From Niallia circulans (GTDB taxonomy: Bacteria > Bacillota > Bacilli > Bacillales > Cytobacillaceae), in the NCBI RefSeq assembly GCF_007273535.1, contig NZ_RIBP01000004.1, forward strand, positions 1,154,001 to 1,218,000: a stretch of DNA of 64,000 nucleotides, given 5' to 3'. Within the stretch, counting starts at the first letter, position 1, and each line of letters starts with the position of its first letter. This document shows, piece after piece, positions 45,635-55,783 of this stretch. The notes below the pieces were generated by a model that made no database searches, was not told where the DNA came from, and was given only the letters and a program-made list of their open reading frames with translations. The position numbers were made by a program, and so were the translations under genes.

Positions 45635-46798
45635 ATGCCGCAAAATGAACGTACATACTTAGAAAAAAAATTAGATGCGATGATAAAAAAGGATCAAAAT
45701 CGCATATCATTCATCTTTCAAATCGAAAAGATAAAGATGGATGAGGCAGGGGAAGTTTTCATATTAAAGGATCTGGATAAACAGCTCCATAAGGAAATAG
45801 ATGTTAAAGAGGATGCTCTTTCGATAAGTATAGATATTCCAAATACCTATCAATATGGCACATCTATTCAAAGGCTGCCGAAACGGGACAGGCTGAAAGT
45901 AATATATCAATTGATTCATAAAGTGAAAGATCACCGTGTTTCAAGGCTGCATCTTTTTATTAGCCCAGAGAACATTGTTGTGGACCAAGGGATGACCCCT
46001 TATTTCCTTCATTACGGAGTTAAAGAGAGCCTGCCTCCATATGAAAAAAAGGAGGAGCAGCTTTGGCATGAGCTTAAAGCACTTGCTGCTTCCTGGGTAG
46101 ATATCTCCCACTCGTTTGAGGAATATCTCCAATATGAAAAAACACTGGAATTGAGTGAAGATAGCAAAAAGGTGTTGGATGCTCCGTCATTCGCCTCCCT
46201 GTTACAAATTATGGATGAGTTTATTAGGAAGGATAAGGAATCTTCCTCTCACTATGTAGAAGTGACAAAAAAGAAATGGAAATGGTTCCGAAACAGCCTA
46301 ATTGCTGTGAGTATTCTGCTTGTGCCAGCCATTATTTATTCCTTTTATTCTATCTTTTTTCTGCAGCCAAAGCAGTCCAGAATCATCACGGCACAAGAAC
46401 AATACCTTTCTAGTTCCTACAGTGATGTGATTAGTACGCTCCAGCCTTATGAAATTGACCAATTGCCAAAGGTTGCAAAGTTTGAACTGGCTCTGTCTTA
46501 TATCTCCAATGAAAACCTGACAGATGAACAAAAGCAATTTGTCCGCAATACAGTTACACTGCAATCTGATTCTAAGTACCTGGATTATTGGATTCAAATT
46601 GGAAGAGGACAAGGAGAGGAGGCGCTTAAGACTGCTAGATTCCTCGAGGAGACAGATTTGATTGTCTTTGCTCTTATTAATTATCGGGAAAGTATATCTG
46701 CTGATGAATCAATGGACAGTGAAGAACGCCAGCAAAAAATGGATGAAATCGACCGGGAGATTAAAGAATATCAGCAAGAGGAAGATAGCGAATCATAA
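45635..46798 (+). CDS. yukC: T7SS membrane protein (EssB/YukC)
   Basis: Structural membrane component of the type VII machine. 387 residues: an N-terminal pseudokinase-like cytoplasmic domain (to about 210), one membrane segment at about 219-242 and an extracytoplasmic helical domain, ending in an acidic, Gln-rich tail. The domain order and position match EssB/YukC. GAGGGTGG precedes the ATG. Confidence 0.93.
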   Translation: MPQNERTYLEKKLDAMIKKDQNRISFIFQIEKIKMDEAGEVFILKDLDKQLHKEIDVKEDALSISIDIPNTYQYGTSIQRLPKRDRLKVIYQLIHKVKDHRVSRLHLFISPENIVVDQGMTPYFLHYGVKESLPPYEKKEEQLWHELKALAASWVDISHSFEEYLQYEKTLELSEDSKKVLDAPSFASLLQIMDEFIRKDKESSSHYVEVTKKKWKWFRNSLIAVSILLVPAIIYSFYSIFFLQPKQSRIITAQEQYLSSSYSDVISTLQPYEIDQLPKVAKFELALSYISNENLTDEQKQFVRNTVTLQSDSKYLDYWIQIGRGQGEEALKTARFLEETDLIVFALINYRESISADESMDSEERQQKMDEIDREIKEYQQEEDSES

Positions 46799-46838
46799 TC
46801 GTTTATTTACTGGCAGCGAATAAAAAGGGGATTACAAG

Positions 46839-49800
46839 ATGTACACATTATTTGTATTTCACGACGATACATACGAAAAAGCCTATTTATATAAAAATGG
46901 CTCAATAACAATCGGCACAGCAGTAGAAGATGGGATCACTATACCTATAGCAGGTTGGGAAGGCCAATTGACAGTAGCAGTTGATAAGAATGGAGTTGTC
47001 GCCTATCAACATGATAAAGAATCGGGCATGCTTCAAGAAAGGAAAAAGCACATTGTCAAGATAGGGTCTGCCATTATCGAGCTGGTTTTGATAAGAGAAA
47101 TTCCTAACACAACGTTTTATATAGGGAAAAGGAAAGAAATTTACTTTGCAGCACAACAAGAAGAGCGAAAGAATAACTCGGATTTTTGGTTGCTAGAGGA
47201 GCAAGATGAGTTGGCAGCTGGCTTTTTAATAGATGTACATGAAGGATGCTCTGTAAAGAAAGGAGAGTCCCGATTATTTCTTAATGGCCATTTGCTTAAT
47301 GCAGATAGTAGACTGACGCTTGGAGATATACTCTTTTGGAATGGGATGGAAATCACGCTTTTAGAGGAAGATCTTCTAGCCATTGCAACTGTTAAAGAGT
47401 ATGGTACACAGCTGGAGGAAATGAAGCCACATCAATCAGAAATGCAAAAACGCTATCCTCTGTATAGAAGGACACCGCGGATGGTTTATGAACTACCAAA
47501 AGAAAAGGTTCAACTAACCTTTCCAGGACAGGAGGCGCAGCACACGAAAAGGCCTTTATGGATAATAATCCTTCCGCCCTTAATGATGCTTATTGTTATG
47601 GGAATTGTTGCGATATTTATTCCAAGAGGAATATTTATTGTCGTTTCGCTTGTTATGTTTGCGACAACCTTATTCACATCCATCTTTCAGTATTTCAAAG
47701 ATAAAGCAAACCGCAAAGAGTGGGAGCTCAGAAGGCGCCGCATTTATACAAACTATTTAAATGAGAAACGAGAAGAGCTTCACTTGCTCGCAGAAAAGCA
47801 ACGTGAAGTACTTGATTATCATTTTCCAGAGTTTGAGCGGATGAAATATATGGTTGCCGAAGTTTCAGACAGAATTTGGGAACGGACATTAACGAGCCAG
47901 GATTTTTTACAGTTCCGTATCGGTACAGGAAAGGTGCCGGCAAGCTACAAAATCGACGTGAGCTCACAAGATATGTCTAACAGGGAAATGGATGAATTAA
48001 TGGAAGCGTCAAAGCAACTTGAGAAGACCTATCAGGAGCTTGAGCCTTTGCCTGTCACTGTTGATCTTTCAAAAGGTGCGATTGGGTTAATAGGAAAAGA
48101 AGCCGTCTTAAAAAGAGAGCTTCACCAGCTGGTTGGTCAACTTGCGTTCTTCCACAGCTATCATGATGTCCGCTTTATCTTTATTTTCGATGAGAAGGAA
48201 TACAGCACATGGGAGTGGATGAAACGCCTGCCCCATTTTCAGCTTCCAAATTCACATGCAAAGGGCATGATTTATAACGAAAGCACGAGGGATCAGCTTC
48301 TTAGCTCCATTTACGAAATGATTCGGGAGAGAGAGTTGGAGGAGGATAAGGAAAAGCTTCTGTTCTCACCGCACTATATTTTCATTATTGCCAACCAGCA
48401 GCTCATTTCTGAGCATGTCATCCTAGAATACTTGGAGGGTGAGCACAGGCATCTTGGTATATCTGTCATTTTTGCATCAGAAGCGAAGGAAAGCTTTTCC
48501 GATAATATTCATACACTTGTCCGATACATTAACCCTTCTCAAGGAGATATTTTAATGCAGGACAAAAAGGCTGCTGAAATTCCTTTCACGCTTGATGTTC
48601 ATAAGTATGAGAACAATGAATGTTTCGCTAGAATGCTAAGGACACTAAATCATCAGGTTGGTGTTACCAATTCGATTCCCGAGAGCGTCTCTTTTATGGA
48701 AATGCTTCAACAAAAGGATGTTAAGGATATACCTATCCAAGCAAACTGGGAGAACAATCAGTCAGCTAAATCCCTTGCTGTTCCAATTGGCCTGAAAGGA
48801 AAAACAGATGTAGTTCGGTTAAATCTACATGAAAAAGCCCACGGGCCTCACGGGTTATTAGCAGGGACAACAGGGTCAGGGAAAAGTGAATTTTTGCAGA
48901 CATATATTCTATCCCTTGCAGTCCACTTCCATCCGCATGAGGTTGCCTTCCTGCTCATTGACTATAAAGGCGGAGGAATGGCCCAGCCGTTCAAAAATAT
49001 GCCCCATCTGCTAGGGACTATTACGAATATTGAAGGAAGTAAAAACTTCAGCCAGCGTGCATTGGCTTCCATTAAGAGTGAGCTTAAGCGGCGCCAGCGT
49101 CTTTTTGATCAATACGAGGTAAATCATATTAATGATTACACCCGCCTTTATAAACAAAATAAGAGTACAGAACCATTGCCGCATCTGTTCCTGATTTCAG
49201 ATGAGTTTGCTGAATTGAAAAGTGAACAGCCTGACTTCATCCAAGAGTTAGTCAGTGCCGCGAGAATTGGACGAAGCCTCGGTGTCCACCTCATCTTGGC
49301 AACGCAAAAGCCTGGTGGCATAATTGACGCTCAAATCTGGAGTAATGCCCGCTTCCGTATTGCGTTGAAGGTTCAGAATGCAGAGGACAGCAGAGAGATT
49401 CTCAAAAATGCAGATGCTGCTGGCATAACGGTTACAGGAAGAGGTTATTTGCAGGTTGGCAATAATGAGGTGTACGAACTATTCCAATCTGCTTGGAGCG
49501 GAGCAGCCTATGAAGATGAAGCTTCTCTTAATGAGGACGAAGTTGCTCTTGTTACTGATCTCGGACTTGTACCTTTATCAGAGCTTTCCTTACAAGAAAC
49601 AACGGGGAAAGAGTCCATAACAGAGATGGAAGCAATTGTGGAGGAAATTGAAGCGGTCCATCAAAAGCTTGGGCTGCAAAAAATTGCAAGTCCTTGGCTT
49701 CCGCCATTATCTCCGCGTATATATAAACCAGATATACCAAATGAAAGAGAAGACAAAAAGGTCTTGCTTGCAATAGTCGATGAGCCTGAAAAACAAAGCC

Positions 49801-51305
49801 AGTCTCCATATACGTATGAATGGGTGGAGGATGGCAATATTGGAGTCTTTGGCTCATCAGGTTACGGTAAAACCCAAACAATGATTACATTGTTAATGGG
49901 TATCGCTACAGAGGCAAGCCCAGAGCAAGCACATTTCTATTTACTTGATTTCGGAAATGGAGGCTTAATGCCATTAAGGCAGCTTCCACATACAGCAGAT
50001 TATTTCCTTATGGATGAACAGCGTAAGACAAATAAATTTGTTGCCATCATTAAGAGTGAAATGGCAAAACGAAAGAGACTGTTCCAGCAAATGGAGGTAA
50101 GCTCAATCAAGATGTATAACAATCTTGCCGAGGAGACCTTGCCATTATGGTTTATCGTCATTGATAACTACGATGTCGTAAAAGATGAAATGCATGATTT
50201 TGAGGCGCAGATGAACCAGTTTGCAAGGGATGGCCAATCACTGGGCATTTATATGATTTTCAGTGCAACGAGGGTCAATTCCATTAGACAAACGCTAATG
50301 AACAATCTTAGAACAAAAATTGTTCATTACTTAATGGATAACACAGAGGCATACGCAATCCTTGGCAGGGTACCATTTGAGCCAGAGCCTATCCCAGGTA
50401 GAGCAATCATTAAAAAAGATGCTGCCTTCTTCTCGCAAATATTGCTGCCGAATATTGGCCTCGATGACTATGAACAATTGCGATTGCTGAAAGCAGAAAT
50501 TGACGCACTAAAACAGAAGTATAATGACTTTGCTAAGCCAAAAGCAGTACCGATGCTGCCAACTGAATTGAATAATAAGCAATTCTACCGGTATGTGCGG
50601 GACCAAAAGCAAGGCTTTATTCCAATTGGCTTGGAGGAGGAGCTTGTCGAGCCTGTCAGCATCAACTTTGCTAAAATGAATCACTGTTTAATTCTTGGCC
50701 AGGCCCAAAAGGGAAAAACAAACGCTATGCAGCTTATCTTAAGCGAGGCTACACGCCAGCCTATGGAAAAGTTAGCAATCTTTGATTCTATTGATAGAAG
50801 TCTTTCTCATGTTGTAGATAGGAATAACGTCAGCTTTATTGATAATAAGGAAAGTATTTCTGCTTGGCTTGAAAATGCGGAGAGCATGTTAAAGCAGAGA
50901 GAATCAGATTACGAGGAGGCGGTACGCAGCGGCAGAATACCAGAAATTCAGCCGTTCATCTATATGTTTATTGATGGATACAGCAGATTTCTGCAGCAAG
51001 TCGATAACCGCATCCAAGAAAATATCGTCCGCCTTATGAAAAATTACAGTCATCTTGGTTTCCATATTGTTGTTTCTGGAACAAATAATGAGCTGACTAA
51101 GGGCTATGATCCGTTGACGCTTGAGCTGAAACAGGTTCGCCAGGCACTTGTCCTTATGAAGAAGTCAGAGCAGACACTGTTCACACTTACCTATGAAAGA
51201 CAGGAACAGGAAGTGCAGCCAGGGTTTGGTTACTATGTGGAAAATGGCAGAGAAAAGAGAATCCAAATTCCGTTGATGTTAGTGGAAAGGAAGGTGAGCC
51301 TATAG
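46839..51305 (+). CDS. essC: T7SS FtsK/SpoIIIE-type ATPase (EssC/YukB)
   Basis: The motor and substrate-recognition core of the secretion system. 1488 residues, in line with the usual length of about 1480-1500. The N-terminus holds two FHA-like domains (about 1-190), then two membrane segments around 240-287, then three ATPase domains. Walker A motifs are GTTGSGKS (676-683), GSSGYGKT (1005-1012) and GQAQKGKT (1287-1294). In B. subtilis the gene was once described as separate yukA and yukB; here it is one open frame. It overlaps the next gene by one base. Confidence 0.96.
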   Translation: MYTLFVFHDDTYEKAYLYKNGSITIGTAVEDGITIPIAGWEGQLTVAVDKNGVVAYQHDKESGMLQERKKHIVKIGSAIIELVLIREIPNTTFYIGKRKEIYFAAQQEERKNNSDFWLLEEQDELAAGFLIDVHEGCSVKKGESRLFLNGHLLNADSRLTLGDILFWNGMEITLLEEDLLAIATVKEYGTQLEEMKPHQSEMQKRYPLYRRTPRMVYELPKEKVQLTFPGQEAQHTKRPLWIIILPPLMMLIVMGIVAIFIPRGIFIVVSLVMFATTLFTSIFQYFKDKANRKEWELRRRRIYTNYLNEKREELHLLAEKQREVLDYHFPEFERMKYMVAEVSDRIWERTLTSQDFLQFRIGTGKVPASYKIDVSSQDMSNREMDELMEASKQLEKTYQELEPLPVTVDLSKGAIGLIGKEAVLKRELHQLVGQLAFFHSYHDVRFIFIFDEKEYSTWEWMKRLPHFQLPNSHAKGMIYNESTRDQLLSSIYEMIRERELEEDKEKLLFSPHYIFIIANQQLISEHVILEYLEGEHRHLGISVIFASEAKESFSDNIHTLVRYINPSQGDILMQDKKAAEIPFTLDVHKYENNECFARMLRTLNHQVGVTNSIPESVSFMEMLQQKDVKDIPIQANWENNQSAKSLAVPIGLKGKTDVVRLNLHEKAHGPHGLLAGTTGSGKSEFLQTYILSLAVHFHPHEVAFLLIDYKGGGMAQPFKNMPHLLGTITNIEGSKNFSQRALASIKSELKRRQRLFDQYEVNHINDYTRLYKQNKSTEPLPHLFLISDEFAELKSEQPDFIQELVSAARIGRSLGVHLILATQKPGGIIDAQIWSNARFRIALKVQNAEDSREILKNADAAGITVTGRGYLQVGNNEVYELFQSAWSGAAYEDEASLNEDEVALVTDLGLVPLSELSLQETTGKESITEMEAIVEEIEAVHQKLGLQKIASPWLPPLSPRIYKPDIPNEREDKKVLLAIVDEPEKQSQSPYTYEWVEDGNIGVFGSSGYGKTQTMITLLMGIATEASPEQAHFYLLDFGNGGLMPLRQLPHTADYFLMDEQRKTNKFVAIIKSEMAKRKRLFQQMEVSSIKMYNNLAEETLPLWFIVIDNYDVVKDEMHDFEAQMNQFARDGQSLGIYMIFSATRVNSIRQTLMNNLRTKIVHYLMDNTEAYAILGRVPFEPEPIPGRAIIKKDAAFFSQILLPNIGLDDYEQLRLLKAEIDALKQKYNDFAKPKAVPMLPTELNNKQFYRYVRDQKQGFIPIGLEEELVEPVSINFAKMNHCLILGQAQKGKTNAMQLILSEATRQPMEKLAIFDSIDRSLSHVVDRNNVSFIDNKESISAWLENAESMLKQRESDYEEAVRSGRIPEIQPFIYMFIDGYSRFLQQVDNRIQENIVRLMKNYSHLGFHIVVSGTNNELTKGYDPLTLELKQVRQALVLMKKSEQTLFTLTYERQEQEVQPGFGYYVENGREKRIQIPLMLVERKVSL

Positions 51306-54300
51306 TGAAGGGCTTTCCTATATGGAAGATAATTATTGCGCTAGTCTTCATTATCGGTGCTCCATTGCTGTTCTTTAAGGCAATTGGAGAGAATCCGTTA
51401 AAGGAGAAGGAAAATGCAACAAAGTCAATTGCAATCGTAAATGAAGATGTTGGCTTAGAAGGGGAAGAAGAAATTCATTTAGGTGAAAGTGCTGCAAGCA
51501 TATTAGCGAAGGATTCTTCTTATAATTGGAGTGTTGTCGCAAGAAGTGCCGGAGAAAGCGGGCTGCGCAGCAATAAGTATGATGCGGTCATTTATATTCC
51601 ATCTGACTTTTCCAAAAAAGTGATGGATTATGAGAGTACTAATCCAAGCAAGGTAACCTTCGACTATAAATTACAATCACAATTAAATGCTGTTAATACA
51701 GAGAAAGTGAAGCTGGAGGTAGAAAAAGCAACAAAGCGGACAAATCAGCGGCTTTCCTCTCTTTATTGGAGCTATGTTGCAACAGACATGAATTCAGTGA
51801 AAAAGGAATTTGACCAGATTTTGCAAAAGGAGGTTGATTTCCAAGGGACCATGCTTGCCTTCTATAAGCCGAGCTCAAAGGATTTGGCAGATCAAATTAA
51901 AGAACAGCAAGCGATGCTCGAGAATATTAAAACCTCCTTCGGCCAAGTTGCTGACCAAGGAACAGATCAGGAGGCTTCGGCTGACTCCTTTTCAGAGGAC
52001 TTAACTGGCTTTGTTGATAATATGCAAGAATATGAACAATACCAGCAGGAGCAGCAGAAGCTTTTTGCAAGCATTCAAGAGGATGCCGTAACAAATATAA
52101 GCACAGCAACGGAGAATCAGAAATCACCTTATCTGCAGACACAAAGCTTGTTAAATGAAAATGAACAAACAGTACTACAGCAAATGACCGACTTAAACAG
52201 CCAGCTGCAGACAAATGAACGTCTGCTTCTGCAAACAAAGCAGGAGCGGGTTGATACTGCCGAAAATCAACTGCTATCTTACAACCAGTATCAAAGCAAT
52301 CTCTTAGATTACTATCAGCAACTAGTTGATACGAAGTCTCTAAACTCCTTGCAAGGTAAGCTTATAGCTGCTAAGCAAGGCTTGTCAGAAGGAGATGAAG
52401 TACTGCTGCCAGAAGATCCACCAGAGAATCCGGAAGTGCCTGCTGAAATGTCTGAGGAAGAAGGTGTGGATAATCCAGGAACAGGAGAGGAAGGTTCAGA
52501 TAGTGAGAAGCCGGTTGGTGGTGACGGCAACGAAGTGCTTGCGGCTGTAAGCGAACAAGCAGGAGCTAGCGAATCCCAGCAATCTGGCGAGGGGCAGGAA
52601 CAGCAGTCTGGAAACTCTAATGCAGAAGCTGATGAGCACAAGGAATTAGAGGGAATACAAGCTGCTTTACAAGATCTTGAAGGCAAGCTGGCAGGGATGG
52701 CAGGAAGCACTTCTAGTGAAGAAATAGCTCAAGCTGTTGAACAGCTGAAGGCTATTAATGAACGTGTATTTAAAGTGAACGAAAGCTTGAAAGCAAGTGG
52801 AGATAACCAGCAAGGTTATGTTAAAGGACTGCTTGCTCAAATTGAAGATTTAACAAGTCAGCTCGACAATAATACAACAAGCCTGTCAGAGTTGGAAATG
52901 AAAAATGAAGACTTGAATAAACAGCTTGATGAACTGACGAAGCAAAAAGAAAGATTAATAGATTATACAGAGGATTTAACAGCAGTCAATAATGAGCTGA
53001 GGGAGCAGCTGTCCCAATATGCTAATAATATGACAGCAATATTGGATGTAATTGAAGAAAAGGAACAGTCTATTTTAGCCTCCAACGCCCTTTCAGCAGA
53101 CCGAAAGCAGGAGCTGGAGAATTGGTTTGATAAGGATATTGCAACAGGTAAGGTAGTAGATCTTCTTTACTATTATGCATATCTAAATGAGTATGAAGGT
53201 ACATTATCGAGCATGCTTGGCCAAAATCCAGCAAAAGAGGAAGTTATGGCAAATGACAAGTTTCTTCAGCAAATCCAAGCGATTTTCCAAGTGAGTGATG
53301 AGGAAAACAACTATTGGAATCAAATCGAAGAGGAAACGCCGACAATGCGTGACGGATTATCGGCTTTAAACGACAGATTCACAGTGTTTATGGCAGATTA
53401 CAAAAAATCAGTGGAGGATAATCAAGGTAAGCTCTTAGAAAGCTTTACTTCAATAGAAGCTGATGCGAATCAATTGCTCGAACAAATCCAGCAGCCATCG
53501 CAAAATGAAGCTGGTAACTTAAGTGCAGAGGCAAGCGGCGCCGGTGTTGCCACGAGTTATAAGCTTATTCAAGAGCAAATGAATTCCTTCCATAATGGTC
53601 TTGAGGATGCAAGTGAGAGCCAAGAGACAATTATTGAATACACAAATGGCCTGCATCAAGAAGTATCTGCTGTCCAGACAGATGCAGATGTGTTGAACAA
53701 TAAATGGTCAACAAATGTTAAATCAACAGAGCTAATAAGAGATGACGTCTTTTCCGTGCTTGGCAATGCCTTTGTTGACGACCAATCCAATGGCGTTGTT
53801 TATGACTTCCTTTCAAGTCCGCTGCAGCTTACTGCAGGAACTTCTGAAAAGGCTGAAACAAATACGGTTCCGCCAGTGGTTGTATTGTTTATCGTTTTAT
53901 TAAGCAGCTTGTTGATAGGCTATACAACTTATTATTTCAGCAGCCTGCCATATTGGGTGCGTGCAGCATTGTTCTTCATTGTGAATACGCTCGTCGGCTT
54001 TATCATCAGCCTATACGGCTTGAAAATATATCAGCTGGCAGAGCAGGCAACAATGGAATGGACTGTGTTCACTATTTTGCTTCTAATGGTCAGCTCAGGC
54101 CTAATTACAGCTGCGTTTTCACTGCATCGCCTTGTCGGCTTATTTGTGACAGCAGGTGTAATTGCCCTGTACGTTACACCATTGCTAGCGTTAGGCACAC
54201 CTAACTTTAAATTTGCAGATCCGATGAGCAATGTTTATATTTCCATCCAGTACAGCACGGAATCTTTATTTGCCCCGGCTGCTATCGTTTTAGTGTTTAC

Positions 54301-54394
54301 ATTGCTTCTTCTTGTAATTCTGCAAGTGCTGATTGAGCGCTATAAAGGTACTAGCAGCATGGAGCATGAGGTGGGAGCAAATGAGACGATGTAA
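51305..54394 (+). CDS. yueB: T7SS membrane protein (EsaA/YueB)
   Basis: Large surface-exposed part of the secretion machine; in B. subtilis YueB is also the phage SPP1 receptor. 1029 residues: an N-terminal membrane segment (residues 7-25), a long extracellular region rich in Gln, Glu and coiled coil, an acidic low-complexity stretch at about 365-455, and about six C-terminal membrane segments. The GTG start overlaps the essC stop. The low-complexity stretch is likely the most variable part of the surface domain. Confidence 0.93.
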   Translation: MKGFPIWKIIIALVFIIGAPLLFFKAIGENPLKEKENATKSIAIVNEDVGLEGEEEIHLGESAASILAKDSSYNWSVVARSAGESGLRSNKYDAVIYIPSDFSKKVMDYESTNPSKVTFDYKLQSQLNAVNTEKVKLEVEKATKRTNQRLSSLYWSYVATDMNSVKKEFDQILQKEVDFQGTMLAFYKPSSKDLADQIKEQQAMLENIKTSFGQVADQGTDQEASADSFSEDLTGFVDNMQEYEQYQQEQQKLFASIQEDAVTNISTATENQKSPYLQTQSLLNENEQTVLQQMTDLNSQLQTNERLLLQTKQERVDTAENQLLSYNQYQSNLLDYYQQLVDTKSLNSLQGKLIAAKQGLSEGDEVLLPEDPPENPEVPAEMSEEEGVDNPGTGEEGSDSEKPVGGDGNEVLAAVSEQAGASESQQSGEGQEQQSGNSNAEADEHKELEGIQAALQDLEGKLAGMAGSTSSEEIAQAVEQLKAINERVFKVNESLKASGDNQQGYVKGLLAQIEDLTSQLDNNTTSLSELEMKNEDLNKQLDELTKQKERLIDYTEDLTAVNNELREQLSQYANNMTAILDVIEEKEQSILASNALSADRKQELENWFDKDIATGKVVDLLYYYAYLNEYEGTLSSMLGQNPAKEEVMANDKFLQQIQAIFQVSDEENNYWNQIEEETPTMRDGLSALNDRFTVFMADYKKSVEDNQGKLLESFTSIEADANQLLEQIQQPSQNEAGNLSAEASGAGVATSYKLIQEQMNSFHNGLEDASESQETIIEYTNGLHQEVSAVQTDADVLNNKWSTNVKSTELIRDDVFSVLGNAFVDDQSNGVVYDFLSSPLQLTAGTSEKAETNTVPPVVVLFIVLLSSLLIGYTTYYFSSLPYWVRAALFFIVNTLVGFIISLYGLKIYQLAEQATMEWTVFTILLLMVSSGLITAAFSLHRLVGLFVTAGVIALYVTPLLALGTPNFKFADPMSNVYISIQYSTESLFAPAAIVLVFTLLLLVILQVLIERYKGTSSMEHEVGANETM

Positions 54395-54893
54395 ATGGAT
54401 TATGTATCTAGCAGTTTGCTTTATGGGAATAACTGTTTATTTCTCTCATGGAAATATAAAATGCGCATATGCAGAAACAAAATCTAATATTGATGAATTG
54501 GAACCAAATGAATATGAAGGGAAATCAACAGACAAGAATACTGATTTGCTCGATGAAGATGGTTCTTCAACGAGCAAGTCTGAAATTCCTGAAGAACAGA
54601 AGCAGCTGACATTTGAAGGTGAAAAGACCTTTTCTGCTGCTGATGTTAAAGACAAACTTTTCCAAAAGGCGGCAACAAATAAAATTGAACAGAATGCAGA
54701 ACAGCTTGGCTTATTTACAGGGGATGATGAGACTGGGCAAATAGGGAAAACAGAAGACATACAGTCTGATGCCAATTCCTCATTATCTTTATTTCTAGGC
54801 ATTCTTATTGCTGTTTGTATTGTTCTTCTAGGCATCATTTTAACTGTGTTCTATCGGACTGCCAAACAAGGGGAAAGGGTGCGTGATAATTAA
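54381..54893 (+). CDS. yueC: T7SS membrane protein (EssA/YueC)
   Basis: Small membrane component of the machine. 170 residues: a signal-like N-terminal hydrophobic segment (WIMYLAVCFMGITVYF), an acidic extracytoplasmic region, and one C-terminal membrane segment (LFLGILIAVCIVLLGIILTV). The ATG at 54381 follows GGTGGGAG and overlaps yueB by 14 bases; an earlier in-frame start at 54333 lies deep in yueB and is unlikely. Confidence 0.87.
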   Translation: MRRCKWIMYLAVCFMGITVYFSHGNIKCAYAETKSNIDELEPNEYEGKSTDKNTDLLDEDGSSTSKSEIPEEQKQLTFEGEKTFSAADVKDKLFQKAATNKIEQNAEQLGLFTGDDETGQIGKTEDIQSDANSSLSLFLGILIAVCIVLLGIILTVFYRTAKQGERVRDN

Positions 54894-55318
54894 TGAGTCT
54901 TTCAAGTATGCTCGCAAGCCTAAAAGGTGATGTAGACGGCAAAATAGACGATATTGAGCGTAAAATACAAAGATTAAAATCAGCCAAACAAAAAGTGGAA
55001 AATGAACAGGATACAATGCTTGATGAAATTAGGCAGCTAAAAATCCCTGATTTAAACAATAATTGGGTTGGTCAAAGAGCAGATGAGTTTAACGGGAAGC
55101 GAGACGATGTGTATCTGGCAATGAGCTATATTGGCAACTTAGAATATGCACAATATCAAAGCTCAATCCAAGGCAAGATCAATCTCCTGCAAATAGAAAA
55201 AACCAGCCTTCATGGCATTGGCGGCCTTGTTGGCGAAGCATCAAGACTATTTGAGCTTGGCGAGGATATGTATGACGATGTCACAAATAAGATATCTGAA
55301 ATTAAAAGGATGTTGTGA
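54893..55318 (+). CDS. YwqH-like LXG-associated helper (DUF5082-type)
   Basis: A 141-residue helical protein with an N-terminal coiled coil (DDIERKIQRLKSAKQKVEN) and the central NNWVGQRADEFNG, which looks like a WXG-type turn. It resembles B. subtilis YwqH, the first gene of the ywqHIJK LXG toxin operon, whose products help present the toxin to the type VII machine. It starts at the yueC stop (TAATG) and so belongs to the secretion operon. The family call is from memory of sequence features. Confidence 0.75.
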   Translation: MSLSSMLASLKGDVDGKIDDIERKIQRLKSAKQKVENEQDTMLDEIRQLKIPDLNNNWVGQRADEFNGKRDDVYLAMSYIGNLEYAQYQSSIQGKINLLQIEKTSLHGIGGLVGEASRLFELGEDMYDDVTNKISEIKRML

Positions 55319-55320
55319 TT

Positions 55321-55584
55321 ATGGCTACAATTAAGTTAAACCATGCAAATGCAATCAGCAAATTGAGCACTGCAGAACAGGCGGTGCACAACCTTGTCAT
55401 GAGCAAAGCACCGACAGGCAAATTGAAGGACAACAAGCTCGATTTCACATCTGAATGGAAAGAAAGAGAAGAACGAATTGAGAGCTTAATAGAAGAATAT
55501 AAAAAGATTGTTTTAAAGAATATAGCAGATACAAAGGACAATATTGATGCATTAAAGGAACAGGATGAAGCGATAACTAGGTAA
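55321..55584 (+). CDS. YwqI-like LXG-associated helper (DUF5344-type)
   Basis: An 87-residue helical protein, MATIKLNHANAISKLSTAEQ onward, resembling B. subtilis YwqI. Small WXG100-like partners of this kind bind LXG effectors. The ATG at 55321 is preferred to the GTG at 55315 given AAAGGATG upstream. It follows the YwqH-like gene by two bases. The expected next gene is an LXG toxin, and a decayed one is present. Confidence 0.72.
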   Translation: MATIKLNHANAISKLSTAEQAVHNLVMSKAPTGKLKDNKLDFTSEWKEREERIESLIEEYKKIVLKNIADTKDNIDALKEQDEAITR

Positions 55585-55599
55585 AGGGGGAGGTTCTAG

Positions 55600-55706
55600 A
55601 TGGTGAATGCTTACGCGATACAATGAAAGCAAGAGCAAGCATTCTCCGTTAAGCCTTACGTGATATCGTCGACTTAAGCTGGTTTGAAGGTAGGGAATTT
55701 TATTAA
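55600..55706 (+). pseudogene. Remnant of an LXG-domain toxin gene
   Basis: A strong AAAGGGGGAGG (55583-55593) precedes an ATG at 55600, but that frame stops after eight codons. The frame starting at 55602 reads LRDTMKARASILR, stop, ALRDIVDL then SWFEGREFY, stop. The order L-R-D-x-M-K-x-R, a second helix, and V-D-L before F-x-G matches the beginning of LXG toxins. At least one frameshift, one stop and a large 3' deletion are implied. No immunity gene follows. Confidence 0.6.
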
Positions 55707-55715
55707 TAGTTTTTC

Positions 55716-55747
55716 AAGCATAATTTCACTAGAAGTTATGCTTTTTT
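55716..55747 (+). terminator. Terminator of the type VII secretion operon
   Basis: AAGCATAA (55716-55723) pairs with TTATGCTT (55736-55743), followed by T. On the minus strand the same hairpin has no T-run. Confidence 0.82.
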
Positions 55748-55783
55748 CATTTGGGGTAGTAATTAGTAAAGCAAATATAAACG

